From assembly GCF_900177675.1 (NCBI RefSeq), contig NZ_FXWM01000001.1, positions 4,287,001 through 4,351,000 on the forward strand: a DNA stretch of 64,000 bases. Reading direction: 5' to 3'. The notes under the pieces are model-generated. The model had not been told where the DNA came from. It made no database searches and worked only from the letters and a program-made list of their open reading frames with translations. Source of the DNA: Bacillus sp. OV166. GTDB taxonomy: Bacteria; Bacillota; Bacilli; Bacillales; Cytobacillaceae. The stretch's first letter is position 1, and every line of letters begins with the position of its first letter. This document shows, piece by piece, positions 1 to 8,960 of this stretch. Both the position numbers and the translations under genes were made by a program.

Positions 1-1583
1 GAAACAGCAAGGCTATCAACCTGTTCAATTTTTGTGCCATTAACATATAAATCCCTTAAATATTTTGGCAGGCTTTCCATGGTTACCAGGTCACCAATCT
101 CTAATTGGACAAAATGATGGACTACATTCTGCAGTTCTCTGATATTCCCCGGCCATTGATAACTAAGGAGGATTTCATAAACATCGTTAGAAAGTCTCTT
201 CAGTGAGCGAAATAGCTCCCTGGAGAATTTTTTCAAAAAGTGTTCAACGAGGAGCGGAATATCCTCTCTTCTTTCTCTTAATGGTGGAATCGTAATGGGA
301 ATGACATTTAGCCTGTAGTATAAATCCTCTCTGAATTCGCCCTTTGCTACAAGCTCTTCAAGATTGCGATGAGTGGCAGTTATAATTCGGACATCAACGG
401 GAGTGCTTTTCGTATCTCCAACCCGCTCAATTTTCCTCTCCTGGACAACCCTCAGCAGTTTTGCCTGTAAATGGAGGGACAGGTCTCCAATTTCATCAAG
501 AAAGATCGTCCCGCCATTGGCCATTTCGAATCTGCCTGGTTTGTCTCCACTTGAACCAGTAAAAGCTCCTTTAACATGTCCAAAAAGCTCGCTTTCCAAC
601 AAAGATTCAGGAATGGCAGCACAATTCAATGCAATGAACGAACCATCTCTTCGATTGCTTGCCTGATGGATCGCTTGTGCGAAAACTTCCTTCCCAGTCC
701 CGCTCTCGCCTCTCAGTAAAATGGAGGTATCGCTGGGTGCCACACGTCTAGCTATGTCAACAACCGTTTGAATGGAGTCGCTCGTTCCTTTCACATCTTT
801 AAACGTGTAGAGGACTCTTTGTTCAGTCATTTTCTTTTTTGAATCATAGATAGATGTCAACTTGATAAGAAATGAAACGATTTCTCCATTTGCTAGAAGC
901 GGTTTAACTTTCGCTATATGTTCTGCTTGTTCGCTTTTTAAAGAAGGAATAGATATTTTAAAATCCTGCTGGTTTTTGACATTCTTTATTTTCAGCCAAT
1001 CGGAAGCAGACATTATTTCGTTGATGTTTTCGCCCAGTAAAACCGTCTTGCTTTTGTTAAACTCCTTGCTGACATTATTGCTCAAGCTATGAATCGTTCC
1101 ATCAAGGCCAACGATTAAAATGGGTTCTTGAATAAAAGAAAACAGTCCAATCATTTCTTCCAAAACCAAGGTGTTTTCCTTTTTCAAATCATCATTTTCA
1201 ATTTTATTGCTGATCCATTCACAGCAAAAGTCAAGCTGGATTTCAATATTATCGAAGTTCTTATTCAGCCAGCCTGCCTGTCCATCCAGGGGAGTAACCA
1301 GCAAAACCCCTATTACTTTTTTGTTCTTGGTTATGGGCTTAATAATGGTGGTTTCAGCCACGCAATCATTTTTCAGAGAACATAATTCACACGTACTGTG
1401 CTTTGCTTTATTACGAATGAATACATCTATACCGGTTTTTTTGATTTTACTAATGATCGGACACTTTAGCGGCAGTGACTTTTGGTCATCATCCTGCAAC
1501 ACTACTTCAACCCTAACAGGAAAGGATTGAAACAACTTGGTGATAGTCGAACTTATTTCTTGAATATTTACTTCAGCAAACAT
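1..1583 (-). CDS. Sigma-54-dependent transcriptional activator, C-terminus cut by window edge
   Basis: This is an enhancer-binding protein that opens RNA polymerase-sigma-54 promoters by ATP hydrolysis. I translated it from ATG at 1583; about 527 codons are visible. The N-terminal ~190 residues form a GAF-like sensor with a small Cys cluster (CELCSLKNDC), followed by a PAS-like segment. The AAA+ domain carries Walker A GESGTGKE, the sigma-54 loop GAFTGS and Walker B FLDEIGDL. The Fis-type HTH that should follow lies beyond base 1. An extended -10 (TGATATAAT) sits upstream. It runs in the same direction as the catabolic genes but is separated from them by a terminator. I found no -24/-12 (GG-N10-GC) element before the permease, so its target is probably to the left. 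Family assignment is firm; the regulon is unknown. Confidence 0.93.
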   Translation of the reverse strand, partial: MFAEVNIQEISSTITKLFQSFPVRVEVVLQDDDQKSLPLKCPIISKIKKTGIDVFIRNKAKHSTCELCSLKNDCVAETTIIKPITKNKKVIGVLLVTPLDGQAGWLNKNFDNIEIQLDFCCEWISNKIENDDLKKENTLVLEEMIGLFSFIQEPILIVGLDGTIHSLSNNVSKEFNKSKTVLLGENINEIMSASDWLKIKNVKNQQDFKISIPSLKSEQAEHIAKVKPLLANGEIVSFLIKLTSIYDSKKKMTEQRVLYTFKDVKGTSDSIQTVVDIARRVAPSDTSILLRGESGTGKEVFAQAIHQASNRRDGSFIALNCAAIPESLLESELFGHVKGAFTGSSGDKPGRFEMANGGTIFLDEIGDLSLHLQAKLLRVVQERKIERVGDTKSTPVDVRIITATHRNLEELVAKGEFREDLYYRLNVIPITIPPLRERREDIPLLVEHFLKKFSRELFRSLKRLSNDVYEILLSYQWPGNIRELQNVVHHFVQLEIGDLVTMESLPKYLRDLYVNGTKIEQVDSLAV

Positions 1584-1619
1584 TAGCGCCGCCACCTAAT
1601 TTTAAAAAATTTATTTTTT

Positions 1620-1625
1620 ATTATA
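1620..1625 (-). promoter_or_regulatory. Extended -10 element for the sigma-54 activator gene
   Basis: On the minus strand the sequence TGATATAAT (TG-N-TATAAT) lies about 37 bases before the ATG at 1583. No good -35 is visible, which is acceptable for an extended -10 promoter. Confidence 0.4.
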
Positions 1626-1924
1626 TCAGACTTTTTTAGTAGGCTATATTATTACTGGATAATCCTACATTTCCTCTAATGCATATAAAAAGCAGCTTGC
1701 TAGAAAGAGGGATTAGCGGAATCGCACATGTCCTATTAAAACATACGGCTTACCAATATGTTTTGATTAATCAAGTCCTGGCTAATCTTTGGGCAGCAAC
1801 CTCCTACGGATGTAGCTATCAATTGCTAATAATTCTTTCTTGAAAACATTATAGTAGCATCTACTTTTCAAGCCATACTCTTCATAAGATTTCTCACTAA
1901 AAATACTCATCATGAAAAAGCCTT

Positions 1925-1959
1925 CAAAAAAAACGAACTCCTTTTAAAAAGAAGTTCGT
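1925..1959 (-). terminator. Rho-independent terminator downstream of the permease gene
   Basis: A hairpin with arms ACGAACT (1933-1939) and AGTTCGT (1953-1959), extended by A/T pairs. On the minus strand it is followed by a run of eight T. It ends the permease transcript. The rest of the 1584-2008 gap holds nothing else I can support. Confidence 0.75.
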
Positions 1960-2008
1960 CTTAGTTTAAGAAATTTTCTCCATTTTAATGACTTTCCTAA
2001 CCAACAAT

Positions 2009-3457
2009 TTAAGGTACTATATTCTCAGCGACTTCATCAGGTACATCCCTGGAACTATTTGGTAATAAAATAGTTAAAGTGTAGTATAAAATCGCCCCAA
2101 CAAGCGCTGATGAAGTAAAACTTAAATCAATGCCTCCAACGGCAGGTACGAGTGGACCGGTGAAAATGCTAGTGCTTGTGAACAACAATCCCACAATCAA
2201 ACCAATAGTCCATGAAATAACAGCAGGAATGTTAAACCCGCTAGAGTACCAGTAGCTGCTTGACGGGGAACTGTTGTGTAAATCTAATGGTTTATAGCGC
2301 CCCTTCACTAAGTAATGTCCGACTAGATTGATTGCTAACCAAGGTGACACACCCACTATGATGATAATTACAAACCCGTCTATAAGATGGATCATATTGG
2401 ATACATCCTGGACGCCTACAAATACTAAGAGAAATCCGATAATTGCCATTATTATCGTGGTAGTTACCCGTTTATGCTTCCATCCCAGGCTCTCGAGAGA
2501 AAGTCCGGCACTGTATAAACACAAACCACCGTTCGGCAGACTCCCAAATATTCCAGCAATCATAATTGGTGCTATCCACCAAGATGGAGACCCCCCAATA
2601 ATTCCTGTCACGAATGGAGTAGATAAATCCTTCACCGTTGACATCAAATATGATGCCGGTACCATAGCTAACCAACAGCCTACAAACATTCCCAGGGATG
2701 TAGCCAAAGCTAATTTCGTCGAACTATGACTATTGGGAATATATCGGCTATAATCCCCAACAAATGGTGCATACGAAATAGGTACCGAAGCGGCTACTAG
2801 CATGGCGAGTGCCCAAGTCGGCCAAAAACCTCCCAATAAATACTGTCCGCCTTCGTAACTAACGTTGAACTGTGAAGCAAATGTAAACACAGACAGAATG
2901 ACAATACTTCCAACCAACCAAGTGCCTATCTTTTCAAACAGAACTACTATTTTATGACCCATTATTGCTACTACAGCGGTGATAATACTGATGATGATGC
3001 ACCCTATCAGCAATGTACCGGTTCCTTCTGACCATCCAAACAACCGGTGACCTCCCGCGACAAAGGCTTGAGCTCCAGTCCAAACCATAAGAGCATAAAA
3101 ACCAATGGCTATTACAATATTAAGAAGCGAACCAATAACACGGCCTTTTACACCAAAATGTGCACCGCTAGCAAGTGCTCCATTAGTTCCTGTTCTCTGT
3201 GACAAGATAGCTATTGCTCCAATTGCAATTGAGCCAATTGCAAGCCCTACCGTCAATGCCCAGAATGCTGCCCACCATCCAAGTCCAAACACAATTGGTA
3301 AAGAACCGATGGCCATAATCCCAAAAGCAAACTGCGAACCACACAAGACGTAGAATACATTTGATGCCTTCGAATTCCGTTCATACTCCGGAATCATATC
3401 GACACCTCGTATTTCAATTGAAGGATGCTCTTTCACCTTAACCGTTTGGTTGCTCAA
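2009..3457 (-). CDS. NCS1 family cytosine/purine/heterocycle permease
   Basis: A polytopic membrane transporter of 482 residues with about 12 hydrophobic helices, the normal size for the nucleobase:cation symporter-1 family. The N-terminal motif and the GSxxxxGIMAIGSLP-like first helix match CodB/PucI-type permeases that take up flat nitrogen heterocycles with Na+ or H+. The TTG start at 3457 is chosen because GGAGG lies 8 bases upstream. The gene follows nicX with a 175-base gap and ends at a clear terminator, so it is the last gene of the catabolic block. From context (inference) the likely cargo is a hydroxypyridine or pyridine carboxylate that feeds the pathway. Family is firm; substrate is a guess. 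Confidence 0.9.
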   Translation of the reverse strand: MSNQTVKVKEHPSIEIRGVDMIPEYERNSKASNVFYVLCGSQFAFGIMAIGSLPIVFGLGWWAAFWALTVGLAIGSIAIGAIAILSQRTGTNGALASGAHFGVKGRVIGSLLNIVIAIGFYALMVWTGAQAFVAGGHRLFGWSEGTGTLLIGCIIISIITAVVAIMGHKIVVLFEKIGTWLVGSIVILSVFTFASQFNVSYEGGQYLLGGFWPTWALAMLVAASVPISYAPFVGDYSRYIPNSHSSTKLALATSLGMFVGCWLAMVPASYLMSTVKDLSTPFVTGIIGGSPSWWIAPIMIAGIFGSLPNGGLCLYSAGLSLESLGWKHKRVTTTIIMAIIGFLLVFVGVQDVSNMIHLIDGFVIIIIVGVSPWLAINLVGHYLVKGRYKPLDLHNSSPSSSYWYSSGFNIPAVISWTIGLIVGLLFTSTSIFTGPLVPAVGGIDLSFTSSALVGAILYYTLTILLPNSSRDVPDEVAENIVP

Positions 3458-3632
3458 TATACATACCTCCGTATAATGGTCATAATTTTCTAAAACGTAC
3501 CATCTCTCGCAAAGAAGTTGTATTAAATCGCTGTAGAGTAATTCGTTCCATAACCTATTTATTTTTTAAAATTCAAAGATTCAAAGATACAAATCATAAA
3601 TTTACCGACAGGAAAAGAATGAGTTTATTTAA

Positions 3633-4673
3633 TCATGCTAGCTGTGGTTTTACAGGTTTCATTTCATCGATAACAATATCTCCATCTTTAACTATTAACT
3701 TACCATCTAGGTATAACGTACAATTTTTCATTGGTAAATCAAGATGGCATGGGGTATCGTTGTTCCCCCCTAATTCAGAGTTTGGACCTAAGGAGAATAA
3801 GACATTTCCATAAAAAGCACGCCCATCCATGCCAAATACTTGATCATCAAACGCGAGACTATGCCATTGTGCCCTTTCGTTAAGCCCCCAGCCAATGTGG
3901 GAAATTGCATAAGCTCGCGGGTCATTAAAGCTTTCGATATACTCCCTCATCAGCATGGCGTCAAAACCACCTTCTATATTCGTAACATATCCGGCTTTTA
4001 TCGTTAATTTTATTTGGTCTTGTAAATATCGGTTAAAAGGGAAAAATATGTCCCCTTTATCCATAACAACTATTCCATCTACGCCGCCATCGTTAGATGT
4101 CCCAGCAGAAAAACAACTTGGCAAGTGGTCCCATCTTCCTGGTTCATCAGCAAAACCGTATTCTGTAAGAATTGGATATTGACCTAGCTGATACGTAACA
4201 TCGGTGCCGGCCTTATTGGTCACTCTTAGTTCTTTTGCATTTCTTAATAATTCAGTTGCATAGAGTACTCTCTCTTTGTCGCTCTCTTTTGGAAACATTC
4301 TTTTTATCACATCGAAAGGTTCAACAACTAGCAAAATTCTTACCCCTGCATCCTGCAGTTCCAATTGTTCTTTAGAAAAAAGGAGAAGAACTAAGTCAAT
4401 GACAAGATCAGCCTTTTTTAAACATTCAACTGCAACTCGGTTATCTGTCAAAGGTGTAATTCCAAACGAACCTGCCGCTCCTTGTTTGACTGGCGGCAGT
4501 TTCAATTCAAAGGCATTCGCCCCGAGCTGAGATGCTGCCGTAAGGAACGCTTTTGCATAATCGGCTCTTATCTCTCCTGAGGTTAGTACCGCCATCGTTT
4601 CAGACGGCTTTAATTTACATAATTCTAGCTCTCTCTTAAACAGGGAAACCATTTCATCAAATTCAACAGTCAT
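3633..4673 (-). CDS. nicX: 2,5-dihydroxypyridine 5,6-dioxygenase (NicX-like)
   Basis: An iron(II) dioxygenase of the M29-aminopeptidase-like fold that opens the 2,5-dihydroxypyridine ring to N-formylmaleamate. Its 346 residues match the ~350 of Pseudomonas NicX. The three iron ligands known there (two His and an Asp in H-x-D) appear here as His259 (SHIGWG), His310 and Asp312 (CHLDLP), with nearly the same spacing. It lies 15 bases after nicD, with which it must be co-transcribed; nicD takes the product of this enzyme. The intact metal site and the presence of the three downstream enzymes make the assignment strong. A generic M29-like leucyl aminopeptidase is the alternative, but that family has a different ligand set. 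Confidence 0.9.
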   Translation of the reverse strand: MTVEFDEMVSLFKRELELCKLKPSETMAVLTSGEIRADYAKAFLTAASQLGANAFELKLPPVKQGAAGSFGITPLTDNRVAVECLKKADLVIDLVLLLFSKEQLELQDAGVRILLVVEPFDVIKRMFPKESDKERVLYATELLRNAKELRVTNKAGTDVTYQLGQYPILTEYGFADEPGRWDHLPSCFSAGTSNDGGVDGIVVMDKGDIFFPFNRYLQDQIKLTIKAGYVTNIEGGFDAMLMREYIESFNDPRAYAISHIGWGLNERAQWHSLAFDDQVFGMDGRAFYGNVLFSLGPNSELGGNNDTPCHLDLPMKNCTLYLDGKLIVKDGDIVIDEMKPVKPQLA

Positions 4674-4688
4674 TTATAGACACCTCTT

Positions 4689-5510
4689 TCATTTTTTTGT
4701 AAGTCCTTCAATAAATGAAACAATATAATCAACAGTTTGCTCAGGTGCATCTTTATACACCATGTGGCTTACACCTTTAACCCTTTCCACTTGCATAGAA
4801 GAGTTGATAGTTTTCAAAACCTGCAGTTCGTTTTCGCGAATTGTATCTCCATGTTCTGCCGCTAAAAGTAATGCCGGTACAGTAAGCATTTTGATAAATA
4901 CTTGAAAAGACTCCATTAACAGAGATTGATAGGATTCAATGATCGCTTGCAAACTGTTATTTCGATACTCTTCTACTCTTTCGGATATTTGTTCCTCCGT
5001 AAATGAAGGGAAGAAACTACGGAATAATTCCATTTCTCCTTGATCTACTGCCTCCTTTTGTTTTAAAAACATGGACAAAGGATTCGGATAGATATCTCTC
5101 TGTCCAGGACCATTAATAGGAGGGTCGATTAATACCATGCCGGAAATTAGAGCTGGATATTGGCTCCCAAATGCAGCAGCAATTCGGGCTCCCATGGAGT
5201 GACCGACCAATATCGGAGAAACCGGATTATCTATTAATGCGTTGACTACATTCAGCAAGTCTTCTGTATAATCTTTTAATAGATAGCCTTCCTTAGGCCG
5301 ATCGGACTGCCCTCTGCCTCTAGCATCCATTGATAAGGAATAATATTTTTCAGGCATCAAATTTAGGACTTTTACAAATGAATAGCTGTAACTAGTAATT
5401 CCAGGCAAAAAAATGACTGGAGTACCGGCTTTTTCTCCTTTAGTAATGAGGTGAATATTTGCATTTAGACCCTTTACAAATAAATCCTCAAAAGAATGAT
5501 TTTGCTTCAT
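4689..5510 (-). CDS. nicD: N-formylmaleamate deformylase (NicD-like alpha/beta hydrolase)
   Basis: A cytoplasmic alpha/beta-hydrolase (273 residues) expected to split N-formylmaleamate into maleamate and formate. Nucleophile elbow GHSMG gives Ser105; Asp129 (LIDPP) and His249 (VSHMV) complete the triad. The published NicD triad is Ser101-Asp125-His245, so all three are shifted by exactly four residues. The ATG at 5510 is used. It sits between the monooxygenase gene (91-base gap) and nicX (15-base gap). Other alpha/beta hydrolases share the fold, but the exact triad spacing and the nicX neighbour point to NicD. Confidence 0.88.
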   Translation of the reverse strand: MKQNHSFEDLFVKGLNANIHLITKGEKAGTPVIFLPGITSYSYSFVKVLNLMPEKYYSLSMDARGRGQSDRPKEGYLLKDYTEDLLNVVNALIDNPVSPILVGHSMGARIAAAFGSQYPALISGMVLIDPPINGPGQRDIYPNPLSMFLKQKEAVDQGEMELFRSFFPSFTEEQISERVEEYRNNSLQAIIESYQSLLMESFQVFIKMLTVPALLLAAEHGDTIRENELQVLKTINSSMQVERVKGVSHMVYKDAPEQTVDYIVSFIEGLTKK

Positions 5511-5601
5511 ATTAATGTACTCCTCTCAACGAAGAACCTAGAAAACTAAGCTCTAGTCGTTTATCAAGCAACTTACTCTTGCGGTTATTAAAAAGCTTTG
5601 A

Positions 5602-7113
5602 TTACACCCCTAAAGGAAGTCCAATTGATTTACGAATTTGGTTCATAAAAGGTGTTCGGTCATATTCATGGTACAGACGCTCGCGAAGCAATGGTGCTGG
5701 CAGTGCATTGACGTTTTCAAAAAGACCAATACGACCCGCATGTGAATCCGTGGTAATATCCCAAATGAAGTTCATCAATAAGTTCTTCTGCTTGGATGTT
5801 AAATCGCGTCCAAAGAGAAGTTCCTCTAATTTCCCGCCAATATATGGATGATCGTAGTCTTTTTCAGAAAATCTCATGACCAATCCCTGTCCGCATAATT
5901 CTTGTAGATGATGGATAATTTGCGGATAGTGGGTAATTCCATAAAGACGTCCTGCTGTAAGCATATTGACATCTGGCCACATCACTTCATCTTGAGTCTG
6001 TTTAGCTAATTCCTCTGAGGCCAATACATAAGCTCTCAACGTTTGAGCATACTGAATTACTTCTGATACGATAGAACGTACACCTGGAATCTTCCCAGTG
6101 CCTAATGCATCAACAATGAGTTGGGCAGCCCCAGCATACAGTTCCGCTTTAGTTGCTAAACGAGAGAGAATATGCCAGTGCGCTCCTAATACAACACCTC
6201 CATATAGTTCATTGAGTTCTGGAACTCCATAGTTAAAAATTCTCCATTTTTCCACAAAGACATTATCAAAAATCAAGAAGGAATCCATTTCTTCTCCGCG
6301 TGATTTGACCGGGTGATCATAGGAACTTGCTGCATCGGTAGAAACGGTTTCACGACAGACAATATGGATGCCAGGTGCATTTATCGGTACTGATAACCAT
6401 AATGACTCTTCAGGTAACAAACCTGGTCGCATTAAATTAGAAAGGATCATTTCGTTTCCTTGGGAAGAAATGGAACCTACCGCCTTCGCTCCGCTAATGT
6501 AGATACCTTCATCCGTTTCCCTCACCACCCGGAGCAAAGCAGGTGTAGAGTCGCCTCCTTTGATTTGGCTCCCTAATTCGACATCGAACAGGCGGGCACC
6601 AGCGGCAGCGGCTTTGGAACGGTCATTTTGAGGATCCACTAGTACCTCAGGTCCCATCAAATTATTTTTTTGGGCATAGTCAATATAGCGGAGGACATTT
6701 TCTGCATATTCAGGCCTTTTGCTGCGGAACTTTGAAAGATATGCCGCCATTCCCACAGGCACCAGAGGTGCCAAATCAAACGGGCGGCCAAACACCCCGA
6801 AGGTTTCCTGAGCAATATAGTCAGTTAATTCCCGTCGGCTCTTTAAATCTTCCTTCGTTCTAGGAATCATCCAGGCTTTGGTGACACGATCGCCTAAGTC
6901 TGACCTAATATAAGTAAGCTTATCTTGGATTTCTGGGTTATGCTGGGCATCAAAAATCTTAGCCATGATATTAATACCACCGCTAGTGGCTGGGTGAGTG
7001 GTTACATCAGGGATCAGTTCACCCTTATAGTAAACAGTCCGATCATCGCGAAGACTTTCCTTAAACATCTCGCCTGTTTTCAGATACTTTGAAACTACTG
7101 TAGTATTTTCCAT
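5602..7113 (-). CDS. HpaB-type FADH2-dependent monooxygenase, copy 1
   Basis: The oxygenase component of a two-component flavin monooxygenase, 503 residues, in the 4-hydroxyphenylacetate 3-hydroxylase (HpaB) family. Family hallmarks include the ATSGGINIM-like N-terminal region, the LVDPQNDRSKAA segment and the C-terminal HAGRIGLFENVNA stretch. The family includes enzymes that hydroxylate phenols ortho or para and some N-heterocycles. This protein is over 90% identical by eye to the copy at 10294-11799. It heads its own operon with nicD and nicX behind it, after a consensus sigma-A promoter and GGGGGAG ribosome site. I infer that it makes 2,5-dihydroxypyridine from a hydroxypyridine or hydroxypyridine carboxylate. 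The exact substrate cannot be read from the sequence. Confidence 0.88.
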   Translation of the reverse strand: MENTTVVSKYLKTGEMFKESLRDDRTVYYKGELIPDVTTHPATSGGINIMAKIFDAQHNPEIQDKLTYIRSDLGDRVTKAWMIPRTKEDLKSRRELTDYIAQETFGVFGRPFDLAPLVPVGMAAYLSKFRSKRPEYAENVLRYIDYAQKNNLMGPEVLVDPQNDRSKAAAAGARLFDVELGSQIKGGDSTPALLRVVRETDEGIYISGAKAVGSISSQGNEMILSNLMRPGLLPEESLWLSVPINAPGIHIVCRETVSTDAASSYDHPVKSRGEEMDSFLIFDNVFVEKWRIFNYGVPELNELYGGVVLGAHWHILSRLATKAELYAGAAQLIVDALGTGKIPGVRSIVSEVIQYAQTLRAYVLASEELAKQTQDEVMWPDVNMLTAGRLYGITHYPQIIHHLQELCGQGLVMRFSEKDYDHPYIGGKLEELLFGRDLTSKQKNLLMNFIWDITTDSHAGRIGLFENVNALPAPLLRERLYHEYDRTPFMNQIRKSIGLPLGV

Positions 7114-7160
7114 ACTTCTCCCCCTAAGATATAATAGAGAATCTTTTCCCGCTAACGTTT

Positions 7161-7261
7161 TAAAGTTATCAAAGTTGAACAGCTTATTAAAGTTACCTCA
7201 AGTTGCTAAACTTACCGAATTTTTCATGATAAATTCTATGATGAGTATTAAAATGTGTCAA
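7161..7261 (-). promoter_or_regulatory. Sigma-A promoter and repeated operator motifs for the hpaB1-nicD-nicX operon
   Basis: On the minus strand: -35 TTGACA (7256-7261), 17-base spacer, -10 TAGAAT (7233-7238). Downstream of the -10 come GGTAAGTTTA (7207-7216), GGTAACTTTA (7188-7197, offset 19) and a GATAACTTT/CAACTTT pair (7161-7176). The same order of elements follows the promoter of the second hpaB gene, and related ones follow the regulator promoter. Sites placed at and after the transcription start suggest repression. Confidence 0.75.
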
Positions 7262-7306
7262 TATTCTAAACAATATTAAACAATATAATATATTTAAGTT
7301 AACAAT

Positions 7307-8179
7307 TTAACTTAATATAGAATGACGCTGGTTATCTATTTCTAATTCAATTTCCTCAGGAACTATTGTTGTCACAGACTGCAGAAACTGTACAATAACT
7401 TTATCTTTAGAAAAACTATTAATTCTTATCTTGTCTAAATCAATTTCAACAGATTTATGGGTATTGAGAATTATAGCTTTAGTAAAATATTTGTTAGAAT
7501 TGTTGATATTGACCCAATATTCCCCTTCAGGGGGCAGAATAAGGGCTGAATCGGGGAAAAATAATCCTTTAAAATCATTCATCGTCCGAACAATCCTGCC
7601 ACACAATTCATGTTGTTTACCCATAAGGTCAGAGGCGAGCTTAAGATCACCATTGTGTATCGCATGACGCACTCTAGTGCTAGAGATACGCTCATTTCCT
7701 AAATCAGTAAATTCGACTATTTCTGTCTCAAATCCCAATCTAGAACCTGTTTGTTTTAAAACTTCGGGGTTCCCTGAACCTTTATAGCCAAACCTAAAGT
7801 CTTTCCCAACAAAAAATTTTTTAGGGTTTAGACCCAAAAGAACGTTATGAATAAAGTCATCGGAGCTAATGGTTGAAAAGTTATAATCAAAAGTATATTC
7901 AATGAGGATATCGACTCCCAGAGCAGCTATTCTCTCTGCTCTGGTGTGCGGACTAGTTATACGTGAAGATTGTAAATCATTATGACTAAAAAAAGATTTC
8001 GGAAGAGGGTCAAATGTTATGACTATAGTAGGACAATTCCTTTTTTTACCCTCCATTACAATGTTCGAAATTAATTGTTGATGGCCTTTATGAACACCAT
8101 CAAAGGAACCAATAGTAATATATGAGCCATGTTCTAATTCTTTTAAGTACGTGTTGAATAGATTTTTATAGTATTTCAG
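7307..8179 (-). CDS. RibF-like FAD synthetase with degenerate riboflavin-kinase domain, probable CTG start
   Basis: The N-terminal domain matches the FMN adenylyltransferase half of RibF: IGSFDGVHKGHQ nucleotide-binding motif, then TFDPLPKSFF, and ISSTRVR near residue 170. The ATG-initiated frame starts too late (8056) and would remove the GSFDGVHKGHQ motif. The frame stays open up to a TGA just before GGAGGG. In this stretch the only plausible initiation codon is CTG at 8177-8179, 7 bases after GGAGG, giving 290 residues. The C-terminal kinase half lacks the usual RG-x-LGFPTAN loop, having FKGLFFPDSA instead. I infer a cluster-specific FAD source for the flavin enzymes, with kinase activity probably lost. 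It is the last gene of the operon hpaB2-nicE-reductase-nicF-ribF. Confidence 0.8.
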   Translation of the reverse strand: MKYYKNLFNTYLKELEHGSYITIGSFDGVHKGHQQLISNIVMEGKKRNCPTIVITFDPLPKSFFSHNDLQSSRITSPHTRAERIAALGVDILIEYTFDYNFSTISSDDFIHNVLLGLNPKKFFVGKDFRFGYKGSGNPEVLKQTGSRLGFETEIVEFTDLGNERISSTRVRHAIHNGDLKLASDLMGKQHELCGRIVRTMNDFKGLFFPDSALILPPEGEYWVNINNSNKYFTKAIILNTHKSVEIDLDKIRINSFSKDKVIVQFLQSVTTIVPEEIELEIDNQRHSILS

Positions 8180-8221
8180 TATTATCCCTCCTCACTAGGC
8201 TTAAGGGCACTGATTGAAAAT

Positions 8222-8893
8222 TTATTCATTTATTAAAGCTGTTAATGAATCCTTACCATATTTAGAAGAAACAGATGTTACGACTTCTTCAGTTTTCAAT
8301 ACGTCGGCATATTTCTGGCGTATATCAAAAAGACTCTGTTCATGGGATGCTAATGAACGATCCCCTACAGCATCCTCAACAACAATTGGTCTGTATCCGT
8401 ATTGCAGCGCATCAACAGCTGTGGCACGAACACAGCCACATGTAGTACAACCAACAATTATTACAGTATCAACATTCTGTGCATTCAGACGTGCAATTAA
8501 ATCGGTCCCAAAAAAAGCTGATGCATATTTCTTAACAATTAAGCCGTCACCATAACGAAAATCTAAACGGGGATCCACATTTACAGCATCGGTCCCTGCT
8601 CTTAAAGTTTTTAACCCCTCCATCTTTTGGTACCAAATTCCTGAATCTGCAAATGTATCATCATCATAAGAAATGGTAGTAAAGAATACTGGCAGATCTG
8701 TTTTGTGCATAATATTCAAAAGCTCATTTACATTTTTAATTTGCGGGGTTAAATCCGAGCCCATTGGCATACTAGCATCAGTAAATCCTTTAATCATATC
8801 CACAACTATCAAACCAGGTTTCTTACCAAAACCTAATAATTTTCCAAATCCTCTTTCTTTAAAGAAAGCCTCATCACCTTTAACATGCACCAC
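8222..8893 (-). CDS. nicF: Maleamate amidohydrolase (NicF-like, isochorismatase family)
   Basis: A cysteine hydrolase that converts maleamate to maleate and ammonia. Counting from a TTG at 8920, the catalytic residues are Asp41 (VVDM), Lys130 (IVKKY) and Cys163 (CGCVRATA), the isochorismatase triad, with the GCTTxGC motif seen in NicF. I prefer the GTG at 8893 as start: AGGGAG lies 7 bases upstream, whereas the TTG at 8920 lies inside a perfect hairpin and has no ribosome site. It lies 67 bases after the flavin reductase and 42 bases before the RibF-like gene. Other amidases of the family are possible in isolation; the nic context decides it. Confidence 0.88.
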   Translation of the reverse strand: MVHVKGDEAFFKERGFGKLLGFGKKPGLIVVDMIKGFTDASMPMGSDLTPQIKNVNELLNIMHKTDLPVFFTTISYDDDTFADSGIWYQKMEGLKTLRAGTDAVNVDPRLDFRYGDGLIVKKYASAFFGTDLIARLNAQNVDTVIIVGCTTCGCVRATAVDALQYGYRPIVVEDAVGDRSLASHEQSLFDIRQKYADVLKTEEVVTSVSSKYGKDSLTALINE

Positions 8894-8916
8894 AACAACT
8901 CTCCCTTCATAACCCT

Positions 8917-8943
8917 CCAAGATTGGTAATATACCAATCTTGG
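8917..8943. repeat. Perfect 12-bp inverted repeat before nicF
   Basis: Arms of 12 bases (CCAAGATTGGTA and its complement) separated by 3 bases, in the gap between the flavin reductase and nicF. There is no T-run, so it is not a standard terminator. It could be an mRNA-stabilising or attenuating hairpin, or an operator. Confidence 0.7.
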
Positions 8944-8960
8944 AAAGTCATTCACTTGAT

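Noticed and set aside
373..1530. Several plus-strand ORFs at the left edge
   Set aside because: They are antisense shadows of the sigma-54 activator, whose minus-strand frame shows full Walker and GAFTGS motifs.
8222..8920. TTG at 8920 as nicF start
   Set aside because: It lies inside a perfect hairpin without a ribosome site; GTG at 8893 has one at correct spacing.
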